In this document: piece by piece, positions 23,901 through 32,317 of the stretch
How positions within the stretch are numbered: position 1 is the first letter of the stretch
How the letters are laid out: each line of letters starts with the position of its first letter
Assembly: GCA_023150475.1 (NCBI GenBank)
Contig: JAKLKU010000011.1
Coordinates: 62,001 to 126,000 of the forward strand
Origin: Planctomycetota bacterium
Lineage (GTDB): Bacteria > Planctomycetota > UBA1135 > GCA-002686595
Length of the DNA stretch: 64,000 nt
Direction of reading: 5' to 3'
Notes under the pieces: model-generated
The model's database searches: none
The model's input: the letters and a program-made list of their open reading frames with translations, nothing else
Told to the model about the DNA's origin: nothing
Program-made: the position numbers and the translations under genes

Positions 23901-25649
23901 TCAGGGCACCGGGCTGCCGTAACCGGCCGGGAACGGCCCGATCGTCGAGCGCCGGTTGAAGCCGCCGAGGATCACGGGGCCAGAGCCCAACGTGCAGCCG
24001 TTCTGCTGTTGGTTCGTGAGGGTGTAGCGATCAGGCTCCGCGCTGAAGAGCGGGCACAGATTCGGGTCGTTCGAGACCGTGCCGGCGACACAGTTCGCGG
24101 GTTGAGAGCTCTCGAGCACCGTACCCGTGGTCGAGTCGACGATCTGGCCGCGGTACTGGAGGTAGAAGATCAGGTCGGGTGCCGTGTAGTTCGTGCTGAC
24201 CGAGACCGAGATCGGCGTCGGGCCCGACGGGTTGTAGGCGGCGGTCGCCGTCACCGGCGGGATGTCGACGTAGTTCGTGGCGCCGACGCCGTTGCGGACC
24301 CAGACCCAGACCTTGATGCGCGTCGGCGGGCCGGAGAGTCCCTGCAGTTGCCCGGTGTTGACGCTCGAGTTGAGCGTGTAGGTCGACAGCAGTGCCGAAC
24401 CGCCGCCCCGCCGCGACGACGAGCTCTTGGAGAAGCTGCCCGTGATCTGCATGCCGTTCGAGCGCTCGATGTTGTCGCGTGCCGGATACACGTAGAAGTG
24501 CGAGAGCGAATTGCTGGCGACGAGCAAGTCGTCGAGGTCGTCGCCGTCGAAGTCCGCGTAGGTGATCAGGCCGTCGGTCACGGGCGTCGAGGTCGTGTTG
24601 CTGCTCGACACCGGAACGCACCAATAGTCCTGTTCACCCTCCTCGATGCTCGGAACCGCGATCAGCGTCGTCACGTTCGCCGCCGCGCCGACGTCTGCGA
24701 ACCGGTACACGTGGAACGTGCCGTTGAGTTGCACGCTGACGCAGGGGTATTGCGCGAAGAGCGGGTGCGACCACGGACGATTCGTCGCGATGTCCCTCAC
24801 GGTCAGTCCGAAGGTCTGCACGGGCGCGCTCGCGCCTTCGAGGAAGACTTCCTGGATCGACTCGAGCGACCCCGATTGCTGCGAAGCGGCGACGTAGAGG
24901 AAGCTGTCTCTACCGTTCGCTCCGCCCCCTGGGTTGCGGTACACCTTGTGCGCCTCCGGCGCCAGCGACGCGGGAAGTACGTTGAGAACGCCCGCTTCGG
25001 TGCGGATGCGCAGACTGCCGCCGGCGATGACCGCGCACTCGATGCCGTCGACGTGGTCGTCGTACTCACCGAGCGCCAACCCGGTGATCGTCGCGTGTTC
25101 GTTCGAGGTCATGAACGACCCGAGCGAGCCCGAGGAGAGCCAACGCGATCGCATGAGTCGCTGCGGCGCATTGTTCACGACGCCTGCGAGCGCGATGTAG
25201 TCATCGATCGGCTGCGAAGCGAGCCGGGTCGTGTACGCCCAATCCGTGGAACCCGGGATGAGGAACGTGTCGATCGCACTGCCGTTCCACGACGCGTAGC
25301 TCAGGCCGAGCTCCGTCGAGTAGATCACGACGTTCGTCCCCAGCGCAGAGCCGTCGTCGAACTGCCGCTGCACCACGGTGAAGTCCGTCACGCCGTTCGA
25401 CACGAGCTCGAAGCGGGGGAACTGCGCCGGTGCGTGGATCAGATACAGGGAATCGCCATAGAGCGCGAACGCGTCATCGAGCTCGTCGGGCGTGACGTCG
25501 GCGCCGACGATCTTCCGGAGCGGCGCCGTCGGATCCGTCGGCCAGGCGATGAAGTCGGAGCCGGTGCCGTACGTCGTGTAGGTCTGGGCGAGCGCCGCGT
25601 TCGTGAGTGCGCAGACGGCGGCGACAAGGGGGAGGAGTCGAGTGGACAT
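23901..25649 (-). CDS. Secreted beta-propeller-like protein with GPFPxGYGSP tail (copy 2)
   Basis: About 582 residues from ATG 25649, which opens a signal peptide (LLPLVAAVCALTNAALAQ); the longer frame upstream adds Arg/Pro-rich shadow sequence. An FG-GAP-like motif TYADFDGDDLDDLLVAS lies near 375 and the C-terminus reads RRSTIGPFPAGYGSPVP. It is related along its length to the protein at 21830-23566 (for example GSDFIAWPTD/GPDFYGWPDA near the start and DDAFALYGDSLYLIHA/DDAFALHGTALYFVHG). The pair is a tandem duplication with strong divergence. Function unknown; extracellular or cell-surface location is likely. Confidence 0.8.
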   Translation of the reverse strand: MSTRLLPLVAAVCALTNAALAQTYTTYGTGSDFIAWPTDPTAPLRKIVGADVTPDELDDAFALYGDSLYLIHAPAQFPRFELVSNGVTDFTVVQRQFDDGSALGTNVVIYSTELGLSYASWNGSAIDTFLIPGSTDWAYTTRLASQPIDDYIALAGVVNNAPQRLMRSRWLSSGSLGSFMTSNEHATITGLALGEYDDHVDGIECAVIAGGSLRIRTEAGVLNVLPASLAPEAHKVYRNPGGGANGRDSFLYVAASQQSGSLESIQEVFLEGASAPVQTFGLTVRDIATNRPWSHPLFAQYPCVSVQLNGTFHVYRFADVGAAANVTTLIAVPSIEEGEQDYWCVPVSSSNTTSTPVTDGLITYADFDGDDLDDLLVASNSLSHFYVYPARDNIERSNGMQITGSFSKSSSSRRGGGSALLSTYTLNSSVNTGQLQGLSGPPTRIKVWVWVRNGVGATNYVDIPPVTATAAYNPSGPTPISVSVSTNYTAPDLIFYLQYRGQIVDSTTGTVLESSQPANCVAGTVSNDPNLCPLFSAEPDRYTLTNQQQNGCTLGSGPVILGGFNRRSTIGPFPAGYGSPVP

Positions 25650-25845
25650 GGGTGAAGGCGCAGTGGCGGTCGGAGGTCGGAGTCTTCGAAACAGGCCGCG
25701 ATCCACGCTTCGCGGTGGTCCGCGCAACGACTGATGTCGCGGCAGACGGACCCTTCGAACGAGTTCTTCCGAACCGGGCGCGTTCACCGTCGGTAGCCCA
25801 CCGGCGGCGCGCCGAGTTGCAGGAAAGTCAGGGAAATCCTACGCG

Positions 25846-26382
25846 TCAGCGGCGTTTCAGGCTGCGCCAGAGCGCGATCACGAACACGCCCAAGCCGAGC
25901 GCCATCCCGACGTGGGCGACCGCATAGACGCCGTGGCGCAAGCCCAGGTTCCCTCCGAAGTACGCTGCGTCGATCGCGTCGAAGTCGCGTGCTCCGAAGC
26001 GCACCGAAAGAAGTACGTGGTAGCCCTTGTAGAGCATCAGCAGCACCGACGCGGCCGAGCACGGCACGTACACGTGCGTCAACCAGAGCCAGCTCCGGCG
26101 CGTCAGGTCGCTGCCCCCGGCTTTTCGACTCAGAAACGCAGCGCTGGCGAGCGCCAACGGCAACACGACGCCCGTCAACAGGATGTGGCCGTGCGTCAGC
26201 GCGAGCGAAAGCACCGCTTCGAGCCGCGCGCCGGGTCCGATCGCGGCGTAGTCGAGCTTCTTCGACGACTCCTGGAACGCCACGCCGGAGAGCAGGCCGA
26301 CGATCGTCATCACGACGGCATAGCGGACGAGGGTGCGGACGGCGGCGGTGTAGGCAGTGGGCGTGTCTTGGCCTGGGCTCAT
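25846..26382 (-). CDS. Small polytopic membrane protein, DUF2871-like layout
   Basis: 178 residues with four to five hydrophobic helices (VVMTIVGLLSGVAFQ, LTHGHILLTGVVLPLALASAAFL, THVYVPCSAASVLLMLYKGYHVLL, GVYAVAHVGMALGLGVFVIALW). His residues lie inside or near the membrane segments. The length and the ALTHGHILLTG pattern recall DUF2871 proteins, but I am not certain of the family. It starts 29 bases after the kinase stop on the same strand, so it may be the last gene of the sigma-kinase operon. Confidence 0.65.
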   Translation of the reverse strand: MSPGQDTPTAYTAAVRTLVRYAVVMTIVGLLSGVAFQESSKKLDYAAIGPGARLEAVLSLALTHGHILLTGVVLPLALASAAFLSRKAGGSDLTRRSWLWLTHVYVPCSAASVLLMLYKGYHVLLSVRFGARDFDAIDAAYFGGNLGLRHGVYAVAHVGMALGLGVFVIALWRSLKRR

Positions 26383-26411
26383 GCCGAGAGCCTATCAAGG
26401 CCGCGCGGCGA

Positions 26412-28472
26412 TCAGCGTGCGAGCTCGGCGGCATACCGCTCGAACGTCTCGCGAGCGCGCGCGAACTCCGCGGAGTCGGTGGCATAGAGGCCGAGGTGGA
26501 GCTCGGCGAGCGTGTGCGTCGCGCCTTCCGCCTGGACGAACTTCGCCCAGATCTGCGGTGTCTTGCGGCTCGCCCCGAACACGTCGCACCACCAACGTTC
26601 GAACGGCGATGCGGCTTGCACGCGCAGGATGCGCACCTCCGCGAGCGGTTGCCCGTTGCGACGATCCACGAGTTCGCCGCGATAGTCGACGTCGACGTCC
26701 AACGCGTCGCGCGCGGCGAGCACGGCGAAACGCTGCGACGCTTCGCTGGCCGGCGCGGCGATCTCGATCGACGTCTCGCGGCCGGTGATCTGGACGTCGC
26801 GGAAGTAGTTCACGCCGGCGAGCGACCAGAACAAGGCGTACGTCGCGGCGGCTTGGAACCCGAGCTCGAGAGCGACGCGCACGGCGCGCGTGCGTCCGGT
26901 CGGCGCCGCCGCGGTCCGCAGCCAGAGGTGGATGGCGAACGCCAGTCCGACGAGGCCGAGCGCGGAGAGCGCGTCCCAACCGATCGCGGGCAGCACCGTC
27001 GGATCGAGCGGTCCGTGGAACGCCGTCAACTCGAAGATCGGCGTGGGCACGGAGTCCGGCGGCAGCGAGAGCTCGCGCACCGGCAGCCATGGGTGGGCGT
27101 CCAAGACCTCGCGATACACGTGTGGATTCGCCGCGAACGGGTGCCACGTCGCGGTGCCGAGTTCCCAACTCGCCCAACGACCGACGTGCGCGAGCAACAG
27201 TCCGAGCGTGGCCACGAAGCCCGCGGCGATGAAGCCCTTGGCGCGCGGCCGGTCGTTCTGGTCGAACGCGAGCTCGGCGTCGTGGCGCAGCATCGCGCGC
27301 ATGAGCCATGCGAGCAAACCGATCGCGAGCACGAGCGAGATGCCGTACACGAACGGCCCGAAGTTCCACAGAGCGGCGAGCGCGATCCACGCCGCGCCGA
27401 AGAGCGCCGTCGGCCGCCAATCGCGGATCGGTGACGCGAGGATCGCCCGCCGCGCGTCGAGTTCGTCGCGGCGTTTCGGTCGAGAACTCGTTCGCGCGCC
27501 GCCGGGCACCGTGTGGGGCTCGCGCTCGGCGTGTTCGACGTCCGTCTTCACTTCGAGCGCGTGCTGGTAACGCCGTTCCGGCTCGCGCGCGAGCGCCTTG
27601 AGCACGATTTCGTCGAGCTGCACGTCGACCTGCACGCGCTGCGACGGCGGCTCGAAATGCCCGCGCGGGAGCGAACCGGTGAGCATCTCGTAGAGCACGA
27701 CGCCGACGGCGAAGAGGTCGGCGCGGTGGTCGACGTCGCGGGGACGCTCCATCTGCTCGGGCGCCATGTAATGCGGCGTGCCCATCACTTGGTCGGTGCG
27801 CGTCAGCCAAGCTTCCGCGCCGGGCTCGACCAGTTTCGCGAGACCGAAGTCCGCGACCTTGACGCGTCCTCGCGAGTCGAGCAGCACGTTCTCGGGCTTG
27901 ATGTCGCGGTGCACGACGCCTTCGTCGTGTGCGTACTGCAACGCGTCGCAGAGTTCGCGAGTGATCGCGAGCGCACGCTGCGCGGCGAGCGGTCCGTCGC
28001 GCAGCAACTTCCGCAGGTCGACGCCGTCGACGAACTCCATCGAGAGGAAGTAGAGCCCCTCGCGCTCGCCGAAGTCGTGCACCGCGACGATGCCGTGGTG
28101 CGAGAGTTTCGCCAAGGCGCGCGCTTCGCGCAGGAAACGCTCGGCGAACGCGGGCTCGGCGCCGAGTTCGCGTGCGAGCACCTTGAGCGCGACGTGGCGC
28201 GCGAGCTTCGGCTGGCGCGCCTTGAACACGGCGCCCATGCCGCCCGCGCCGATCCGCGCTTCGACTTCGAGTTCGGGGAACGCCGCCTGCACCTCGTCGA
28301 GCGTCGGCAACGTCCCGCGGCTCGGTCCGGAACCCGACGCCCGACGCGCGTCGGGTTCGACCGAAGCGGCGAGCCCGAGTTCGAGCAGGCAACGCGGGCA
28401 CGCGCCGTTGCTGCCGAGCGTCGTGCCGCAACGCGTGCAGTTCCGCGGGATGGAGCCGGACGGGTGTGTCAT
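26412..28472 (-). CDS. Ser/Thr protein kinase with N-terminal zinc ribbon and membrane domain
   Basis: 686 residues. A zinc ribbon (CTRCGTT...CPRC, residues 12-28) precedes the kinase domain (about 70-330): glycine loop IGAGGMGAVFKA, Lys97 in VALKVL, catalytic VVHRDIKPEN (Asp190), DFG at 208-210 and MAPEQ. After a basic linker come about four to five membrane segments (370-560) and a C-terminal tail of roughly 120 residues. This is a typical planctomycete kinase. The gene for an ECF sigma factor lies 45 bases upstream on the same strand, a pairing known from sigma-factor classification; phosphorylation may control that sigma, but this is inferred. Confidence 0.94.
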   Translation of the reverse strand: MTHPSGSIPRNCTRCGTTLGSNGACPRCLLELGLAASVEPDARRASGSGPSRGTLPTLDEVQAAFPELEVEARIGAGGMGAVFKARQPKLARHVALKVLARELGAEPAFAERFLREARALAKLSHHGIVAVHDFGEREGLYFLSMEFVDGVDLRKLLRDGPLAAQRALAITRELCDALQYAHDEGVVHRDIKPENVLLDSRGRVKVADFGLAKLVEPGAEAWLTRTDQVMGTPHYMAPEQMERPRDVDHRADLFAVGVVLYEMLTGSLPRGHFEPPSQRVQVDVQLDEIVLKALAREPERRYQHALEVKTDVEHAEREPHTVPGGARTSSRPKRRDELDARRAILASPIRDWRPTALFGAAWIALAALWNFGPFVYGISLVLAIGLLAWLMRAMLRHDAELAFDQNDRPRAKGFIAAGFVATLGLLLAHVGRWASWELGTATWHPFAANPHVYREVLDAHPWLPVRELSLPPDSVPTPIFELTAFHGPLDPTVLPAIGWDALSALGLVGLAFAIHLWLRTAAAPTGRTRAVRVALELGFQAAATYALFWSLAGVNYFRDVQITGRETSIEIAAPASEASQRFAVLAARDALDVDVDYRGELVDRRNGQPLAEVRILRVQAASPFERWWCDVFGASRKTPQIWAKFVQAEGATHTLAELHLGLYATDSAEFARARETFERYAAELAR

Positions 28473-28517
28473 GGGACTTCGACCTCCGCGCCCTCCTGCG
28501 GCATCCGGCGCGGCAGG

Positions 28518-29318
28518 TTACGCGCGGCGCTCGAAAACTCCGAACAGCGAGCGCAGTTCCTCGTCGACGGCCTGCGGCCCGGCGACGGCTCGCGGCCCGG
28601 CGACGGCTCGCGGCCCGGCGACGGCTCGCGGATCACTCGGCTCGCCGAGCGTCGCGGCGATTTCCGCGCGGAGCAGCTCGCCGAAGCGCTTGCGCAGCCG
28701 ATGGGCCGCGACCTTGACGGCGTTCTCGGTCGCTCCGAGTTCGGCCGCGATCGCGGCGAACCGCGGCGCGTCGTCGTCACCGGCGAGATGCGGACGCAGG
28801 CGCTCGAACCAATCGCCGCGACCGATGCCCGCCTGTTCCTCGCCGAGTCGTGCGAGCGCCTGCGCCAAGAGCTCGCCGACCCATGCGCGTTCGAAGGCCG
28901 CCTCGGGCGAGTCCGTCACGGCGGGCTCCTCGCGGAAGCGACGTTCGGCGTCGTTCGTGTCCAACGAGAGTGGTGCGCGACCGCCGCCGCGTTTCAACGC
29001 GGACTCGCGTCGGCGTTCGTCGTCGAGCACGTGCTTGAAGGCCGTCAGCAAGAAGCTGCGGAACTTGCCTCGCGCGGGATCGGCGCGCGCGAAATCGTCG
29101 CGTTCGAGCAAGAGCGCGAAACACGTCTGCACGCGATCGGCCGCGACGTCGGCGGCGAGTCCGCGTCGGCGCGCGAACGCGTAGAGCGGATACCAGTAGG
29201 CTCGCGCGAGCTCGTCGAGCGCCATTCGCCGCGCCGGCGAATCGACGTCGCCCGCGCGCAACACGACGCTCCAACGCGTGGTGGAGAACGACGACGATCG
29301 CGACGACGGACGGTTCAC
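28518..29318 (-). CDS. ECF sigma factor, Ser/Thr-kinase-associated type
   Basis: About 266 residues from GTG 29318. The TTRWSVVL start followed by LARAYWYPLYAFARRRG is characteristic of planctomycete sigma factors encoded beside Ser/Thr kinases. Region 2 includes AADRVQTCFALLLERD and GKFRSFLLTAFKHVLDDERRR. Region 4 is near AAIAAELGATENAVKVAAHRLRKRF. The C-terminal tail carries three AVAGPR hexapeptides encoded by a tandem DNA repeat. The longer frame to 29549 overlaps the divergent promoter and is rejected. TACGAT lies 7 bases before the start, so the transcript is probably leaderless. Confidence 0.9.
   Translation of the reverse strand: MNRPSSRSSSFSTTRWSVVLRAGDVDSPARRMALDELARAYWYPLYAFARRRGLAADVAADRVQTCFALLLERDDFARADPARGKFRSFLLTAFKHVLDDERRRESALKRGGGRAPLSLDTNDAERRFREEPAVTDSPEAAFERAWVGELLAQALARLGEEQAGIGRGDWFERLRPHLAGDDDAPRFAAIAAELGATENAVKVAAHRLRKRFGELLRAEIAATLGEPSDPRAVAGPRAVAGPRAVAGPQAVDEELRSLFGVFERRA
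28574..28627 (-). repeat. Three tandem 18-bp repeats inside sigma factor gene
   Basis: Three identical 18-bp units encoding Ala-Val-Ala-Gly-Pro-Arg repeats near the C-terminus of the sigma factor. Exact identity points to recent slippage; copy number may vary between strains. Confidence 0.85.
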
Positions 29319-29325
29319 ACGGCCG

Positions 29326-29353
29326 ATCGTAGCCGGCGGCCGAGCACGCCGAA
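29326..29353 (-). promoter_or_regulatory. Promoter of sigma-kinase operon
   Basis: On the minus strand TTCGGC (29353-29348), 16-base spacer, TACGAT (29331-29326), ending 7 bases before GTG 29318. Spacing and sequence resemble the promoter at 13379-13406. Confidence 0.45.
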
Positions 29354-29484
29354 CGCCATGGCTCGCCGTCCTTCGCTCGGTCGCCTCGAGGTCGGGGTTC
29401 CGACGGCCGTCGCTCGAACTCGACGCACGCCGAGCCTCTGGGCGACTCGCCGGACGCCAGGAGCCGACGACGCGGCGGAAGGAC

Positions 29485-29513
29485 TTGGAAGCGGCCCGGC
29501 GAGCGTCTAGAAC
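29485..29513 (+). promoter_or_regulatory. Promoter of TerB-like gene
   Basis: TTGGAA (29485-29490), 17-base spacer, TAGAAC (29508-29513), 29 bases before ATG 29543. Confidence 0.5.
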
Positions 29514-29542
29514 CGGCGCCCCGAAACACTGGAGTACACGAC

Positions 29543-30097
29543 ATGGCATCGGATCTGGAGAAGAAGGCGAGTTCCCTCGAAGACGAGTTCTTCCGCAAGG
29601 AAGACCAGAAGCTCATGGCGCGGCTGCGCGAGCTCGAGAAGGTGAAGGAGACCCAAGCCGAGCTCGCGAAGGTGTCCGGCATCAAGGACGAAGCCGTGCT
29701 GAAGCGGCTCGTCGCGCTGCACATCCATCCGCAGACGCTCGCTGCGCTCGCGACGATTCCGCTGGTCGAAGTCGCGTGGGCCGACGGCGCGATCGACGAC
29801 AAGGAGCGCAAGGCGATCCTCGACGCGTCGAAGAAGTCCGGCGGCGTGGACACGACGTTGCTCGAGCAATGGCTCGCGAAGAAGCCCGAAGCGAAGCTCC
29901 TCGACGCGTGGAAGGTCTACGTGCAGGGACTTGCGAAGGAGCTCGGCGCCGCGGAATTCGCCGCGCTGAAGACCGACTTGCTCGGCCGCGCGCGTTCGGT
30001 TGCCGAAGCTTCGGGCGGATTGCTCGGGCTCGGCAGCAAGGTCTCCGCGAAGGAGGCCGCGATGCTGAAGACACTCGAGGGCGCGTTCGGCAAGTGA
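29543..30097 (+). CDS. TerB-like protein
   Basis: 184 residues, all helical. The stretch IPLVEVAWADGAIDDKERKAIL matches the acidic core of TerB/DjlA-N domains, where an Asp-containing loop (ADGxID) binds metal in some members. The N-terminus is a charged coiled-coil-like segment and there is no signal peptide, so it is cytoplasmic. A ZIP-type transporter and a TerC-like membrane protein follow on the same strand. TerB and TerC families are often linked genetically in metal-related envelope stress, but a direct tellurite role should not be assumed. Confidence 0.78.
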   Translation: MASDLEKKASSLEDEFFRKEDQKLMARLRELEKVKETQAELAKVSGIKDEAVLKRLVALHIHPQTLAALATIPLVEVAWADGAIDDKERKAILDASKKSGGVDTTLLEQWLAKKPEAKLLDAWKVYVQGLAKELGAAEFAALKTDLLGRARSVAEASGGLLGLGSKVSAKEAAMLKTLEGAFGK

Positions 30098-30107
30098 TCC
30101 GCGCCGC

Positions 30108-30968
30108 ATGACGATGCCGATCGTCGCCGGGAGCTTCGCCGAGAACCTCGGCGAAACTCTCGCCGGAACGCTCGGCGGACCTCTCGGCGAAACCCTCGAC
30201 GGCACTCTCGCCGGAACACTCGGCGGACTCGGCGCGGGGCTCGCGACCGGACTCGGCGCGCTCGGCGTTTATTCGGTGCGCGAGCTGTCGCGCCGCGCGA
30301 ACGACTTGCTGCTCGCCTGCGCCGCGGGCGTGATGCTCGCGGCGTCGTTCTTCTCGCTGCTCGCGCCCAGCATCGAGGTCGCGCACACGCAGCATCCGTC
30401 GAAGCCGGGCGCGGCGTTCGTCGTGTGCGCCGCGGTGCTCGCCGGCGCGCTCGCGTTGACGCTGGCGCACCGGCTCGTGCCGCACGAGCACTTCGGTTCG
30501 GGCCGCGAAGGCCCCGCCGGCGCGCACGTGAAGCGCATCTGGCTCTTCGTGCTCGCGATCGCGCTGCACAACCTGCCCGAAGGCATGGCGGTCGGCGTCG
30601 GCTTCGGCGGCGGCGAAGCGACGAGCGGCCTGTCGCTCGCCGTCGGCATCGGCTTGCAGAACGTGCCGGAAGGCCTCGCGGTCGCCGCGAGTCTCGTTTC
30701 GATCGGCTACGGCCGCACGCGAGCGTTCCTCGTCAGCCTGGGCACCGGCGTGATCGAAGCGCTCGGCGGCGCGCTCGGCGCCGTCGCCGCGGGTTGGACC
30801 GCGGAGCTCTTGCCCTGGGCGCTCGGCTTCGCCGCGGGCGCGATGCTCTTCGTGATCAGCGGCGAGATCATCCCCGAGACGCACCGCGGCGATTCGAAGG
30901 GCCTCGCGACGTACTCGCTGCTCGGTGGCTTCCTCGCGATGACTGCGATCACGATCGTGCTCGGCTGA
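30108..30968 (+). CDS. ZIP family metal transporter
   Basis: 286 residues. The ZIP signature appears as ALHNLPEGMAVGVGF (metal-site helix 4) and GIGLQNVPEGLAVAA (helix 5), with SGEIIPETHR in a later helix. About eight membrane segments can be drawn. It probably carries zinc or another divalent cation across the inner membrane. Before the first canonical helix is an added glycine-rich stretch of 4-residue repeats (LGET/LAGT/LGGP). It starts 10 bases after the TerB-like stop. Confidence 0.9.
   Translation: MTMPIVAGSFAENLGETLAGTLGGPLGETLDGTLAGTLGGLGAGLATGLGALGVYSVRELSRRANDLLLACAAGVMLAASFFSLLAPSIEVAHTQHPSKPGAAFVVCAAVLAGALALTLAHRLVPHEHFGSGREGPAGAHVKRIWLFVLAIALHNLPEGMAVGVGFGGGEATSGLSLAVGIGLQNVPEGLAVAASLVSIGYGRTRAFLVSLGTGVIEALGGALGAVAAGWTAELLPWALGFAAGAMLFVISGEIIPETHRGDSKGLATYSLLGGFLAMTAITIVLG
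30147..30230 (+). repeat. Seven imperfect 12-bp repeats in ZIP gene
   Basis: Period-12 repeats of the type CTCGCCGGAACG, encoding tetrapeptides LGET, LAGT, LGGP, LGET, LDGT, LAGT, LGGL at residues 14-41 of the ZIP protein. Probably a slippage-prone N-terminal hydrophobic extension. Confidence 0.8.
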
Positions 30969-31059
30969 CGGAGGGACGAGCGAGGAAACGCTCTCGCTAG
31001 AGTGCTTCGGACGTGCAGAGTGCATCTGGAGAGGACGCCTGCGCGAAGGAAGAGATCCA

Positions 31060-32268
31060 ATGATCGTCTCGATCCTGAATCCTTCGGCCTGGTTGGAGGC
31101 CTTCGCGGTCCAAGCGGAGGCGGCGCCGGCCGCGGACGCGAAGCTCTGGGCTTACGCCGGCTTCGTCGGCTTGGTCGTGCTCTTCCTCGCGCTCGACCTC
31201 GGCGTGTTCCACCGCGAAGCGCACGAAGTGAGCATGAAGGAAGCCGTCACGTGGTCGGTGATCTGGCTCACGTGCGGCATCGCGTTCAGCGCGTTCGTCT
31301 ACTTCGCCTACGAGCACCACTGGCTCGGGCTCGGGCTCGACACGCCGCTCTACAACACGCGCGAGGCGGTCGCCGCCGGCGGAGCGTTGATCGTGAACGG
31401 CGAGGTGCTCGGCGCGGACGCCGCCAAGCAGTACCTCGTCGGGTACGTGGTCGAGAAGTCGCTCGCGATGGACAACATCTTCGTCATCGCGTTGATCTTC
31501 GCGTTCTTCGCCGTGCCCGCGAAGTACCAGCACCGCGTGCTCTTCTGGGGCATCATCGGCGCGTTGCTGATGCGCGGCGGGATGATCTTCCTCGGCGCGG
31601 GCCTGATCCTGCAGTACCAGTGGATCCTGATCGTCTTCGGCGGCTTCCTGGTCCTGACCGCGCTGAAGATGGCGCTGATCAAGGGCAACGACGATCCAGC
31701 GCAGAACATCGCGGTCAAGCTCGCGAAGAAGGTCTTCCGCACGGTCGAGTTCTACGACGGGCAGAAGTTCTTCACGAAGCGCACGCAAAAGCCGACTTAC
31801 AGCCGCGATCCCGCGACCGGCAAGGAGACGATGGATCCGCCGCCGCCGGGGAGCCTCTCCGCGAAGTGGGCGATCACGCCGCTCTTCCTCGCGCTCCTCC
31901 TGGTCGAGATCACGGACCTCGTGTTCGCCGTCGACTCGATCCCGGCGATCTTCGCGATCACTCCGGATCCGTTCATCGTCTTCACGTCGAACATCTTCGC
32001 GATCCTGGGGCTGCGCTCCCTGTACTTCTGTCTCGCGGCGCTGATCGCGCGGTTCCGCTTCCTCAAGCCGGCGCTGATCCTGATCCTGGCCTTCGTGGGC
32101 GTGAAGCTGCTCCTCCTGAGCGTGCCGCCGTATCTGCCGGTGATCGGACTCGAGAAGGGCCAGCCGATCAAGATCGACACGACGGCCTCGCTCGTCGCCG
32201 TGTTGGGCACGCTCGCGCTCGCGACGCTGCTCTCGGTGCTGATCCCGAAACGGGCGACACGAGCCTGA
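31060..32268 (+). CDS. TerC/Alx family membrane protein
   Basis: 402 residues with about nine membrane helices. Diagnostic TerC elements: LFLALDLGVFHREAHEV, EKSLAMDNIFVIALIFAFF and LLVEITDLVFAVDSIPAIFAI, the last two carrying membrane-embedded Asp residues. A loop insert (about 85-115) and a cytoplasmic segment around 240-265 are present. TerC/Alx/MeeF proteins are linked to manganese export and to metal loading of exported proteins. No yybP-ykoY riboswitch fold was recognised in the 90-base leader. GAAGGAAGAG is a good ribosome binding site, and TAGAGT (30998-31003) is a possible -10. Confidence 0.93.
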   Translation: MIVSILNPSAWLEAFAVQAEAAPAADAKLWAYAGFVGLVVLFLALDLGVFHREAHEVSMKEAVTWSVIWLTCGIAFSAFVYFAYEHHWLGLGLDTPLYNTREAVAAGGALIVNGEVLGADAAKQYLVGYVVEKSLAMDNIFVIALIFAFFAVPAKYQHRVLFWGIIGALLMRGGMIFLGAGLILQYQWILIVFGGFLVLTALKMALIKGNDDPAQNIAVKLAKKVFRTVEFYDGQKFFTKRTQKPTYSRDPATGKETMDPPPPGSLSAKWAITPLFLALLLVEITDLVFAVDSIPAIFAITPDPFIVFTSNIFAILGLRSLYFCLAALIARFRFLKPALILILAFVGVKLLLLSVPPYLPVIGLEKGQPIKIDTTASLVAVLGTLALATLLSVLIPKRATRA

Positions 32269-32288
32269 GCACGTGGCGCTCGGCCCGC

Positions 32289-32294
32289 TAGATT
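32289..32294 (+). promoter_or_regulatory. -10-like hexamer TAGATT
   Basis: TAGATT lies 23 bases before GTG 32318, followed by the ribosome binding site GGAGAAAGGA. No good -35 hexamer is seen, so confidence is low. Confidence 0.3.
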
Positions 32295-32317
32295 GCTGGC
32301 GGAGAAAGGAGCACCCC

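Noticed and set aside
30969..31059. yybP-ykoY manganese riboswitch upstream of the TerC-like gene
   Set aside because: The 90-base leader lacks the conserved loop sequences and is too short for the usual aptamer plus expression platform.
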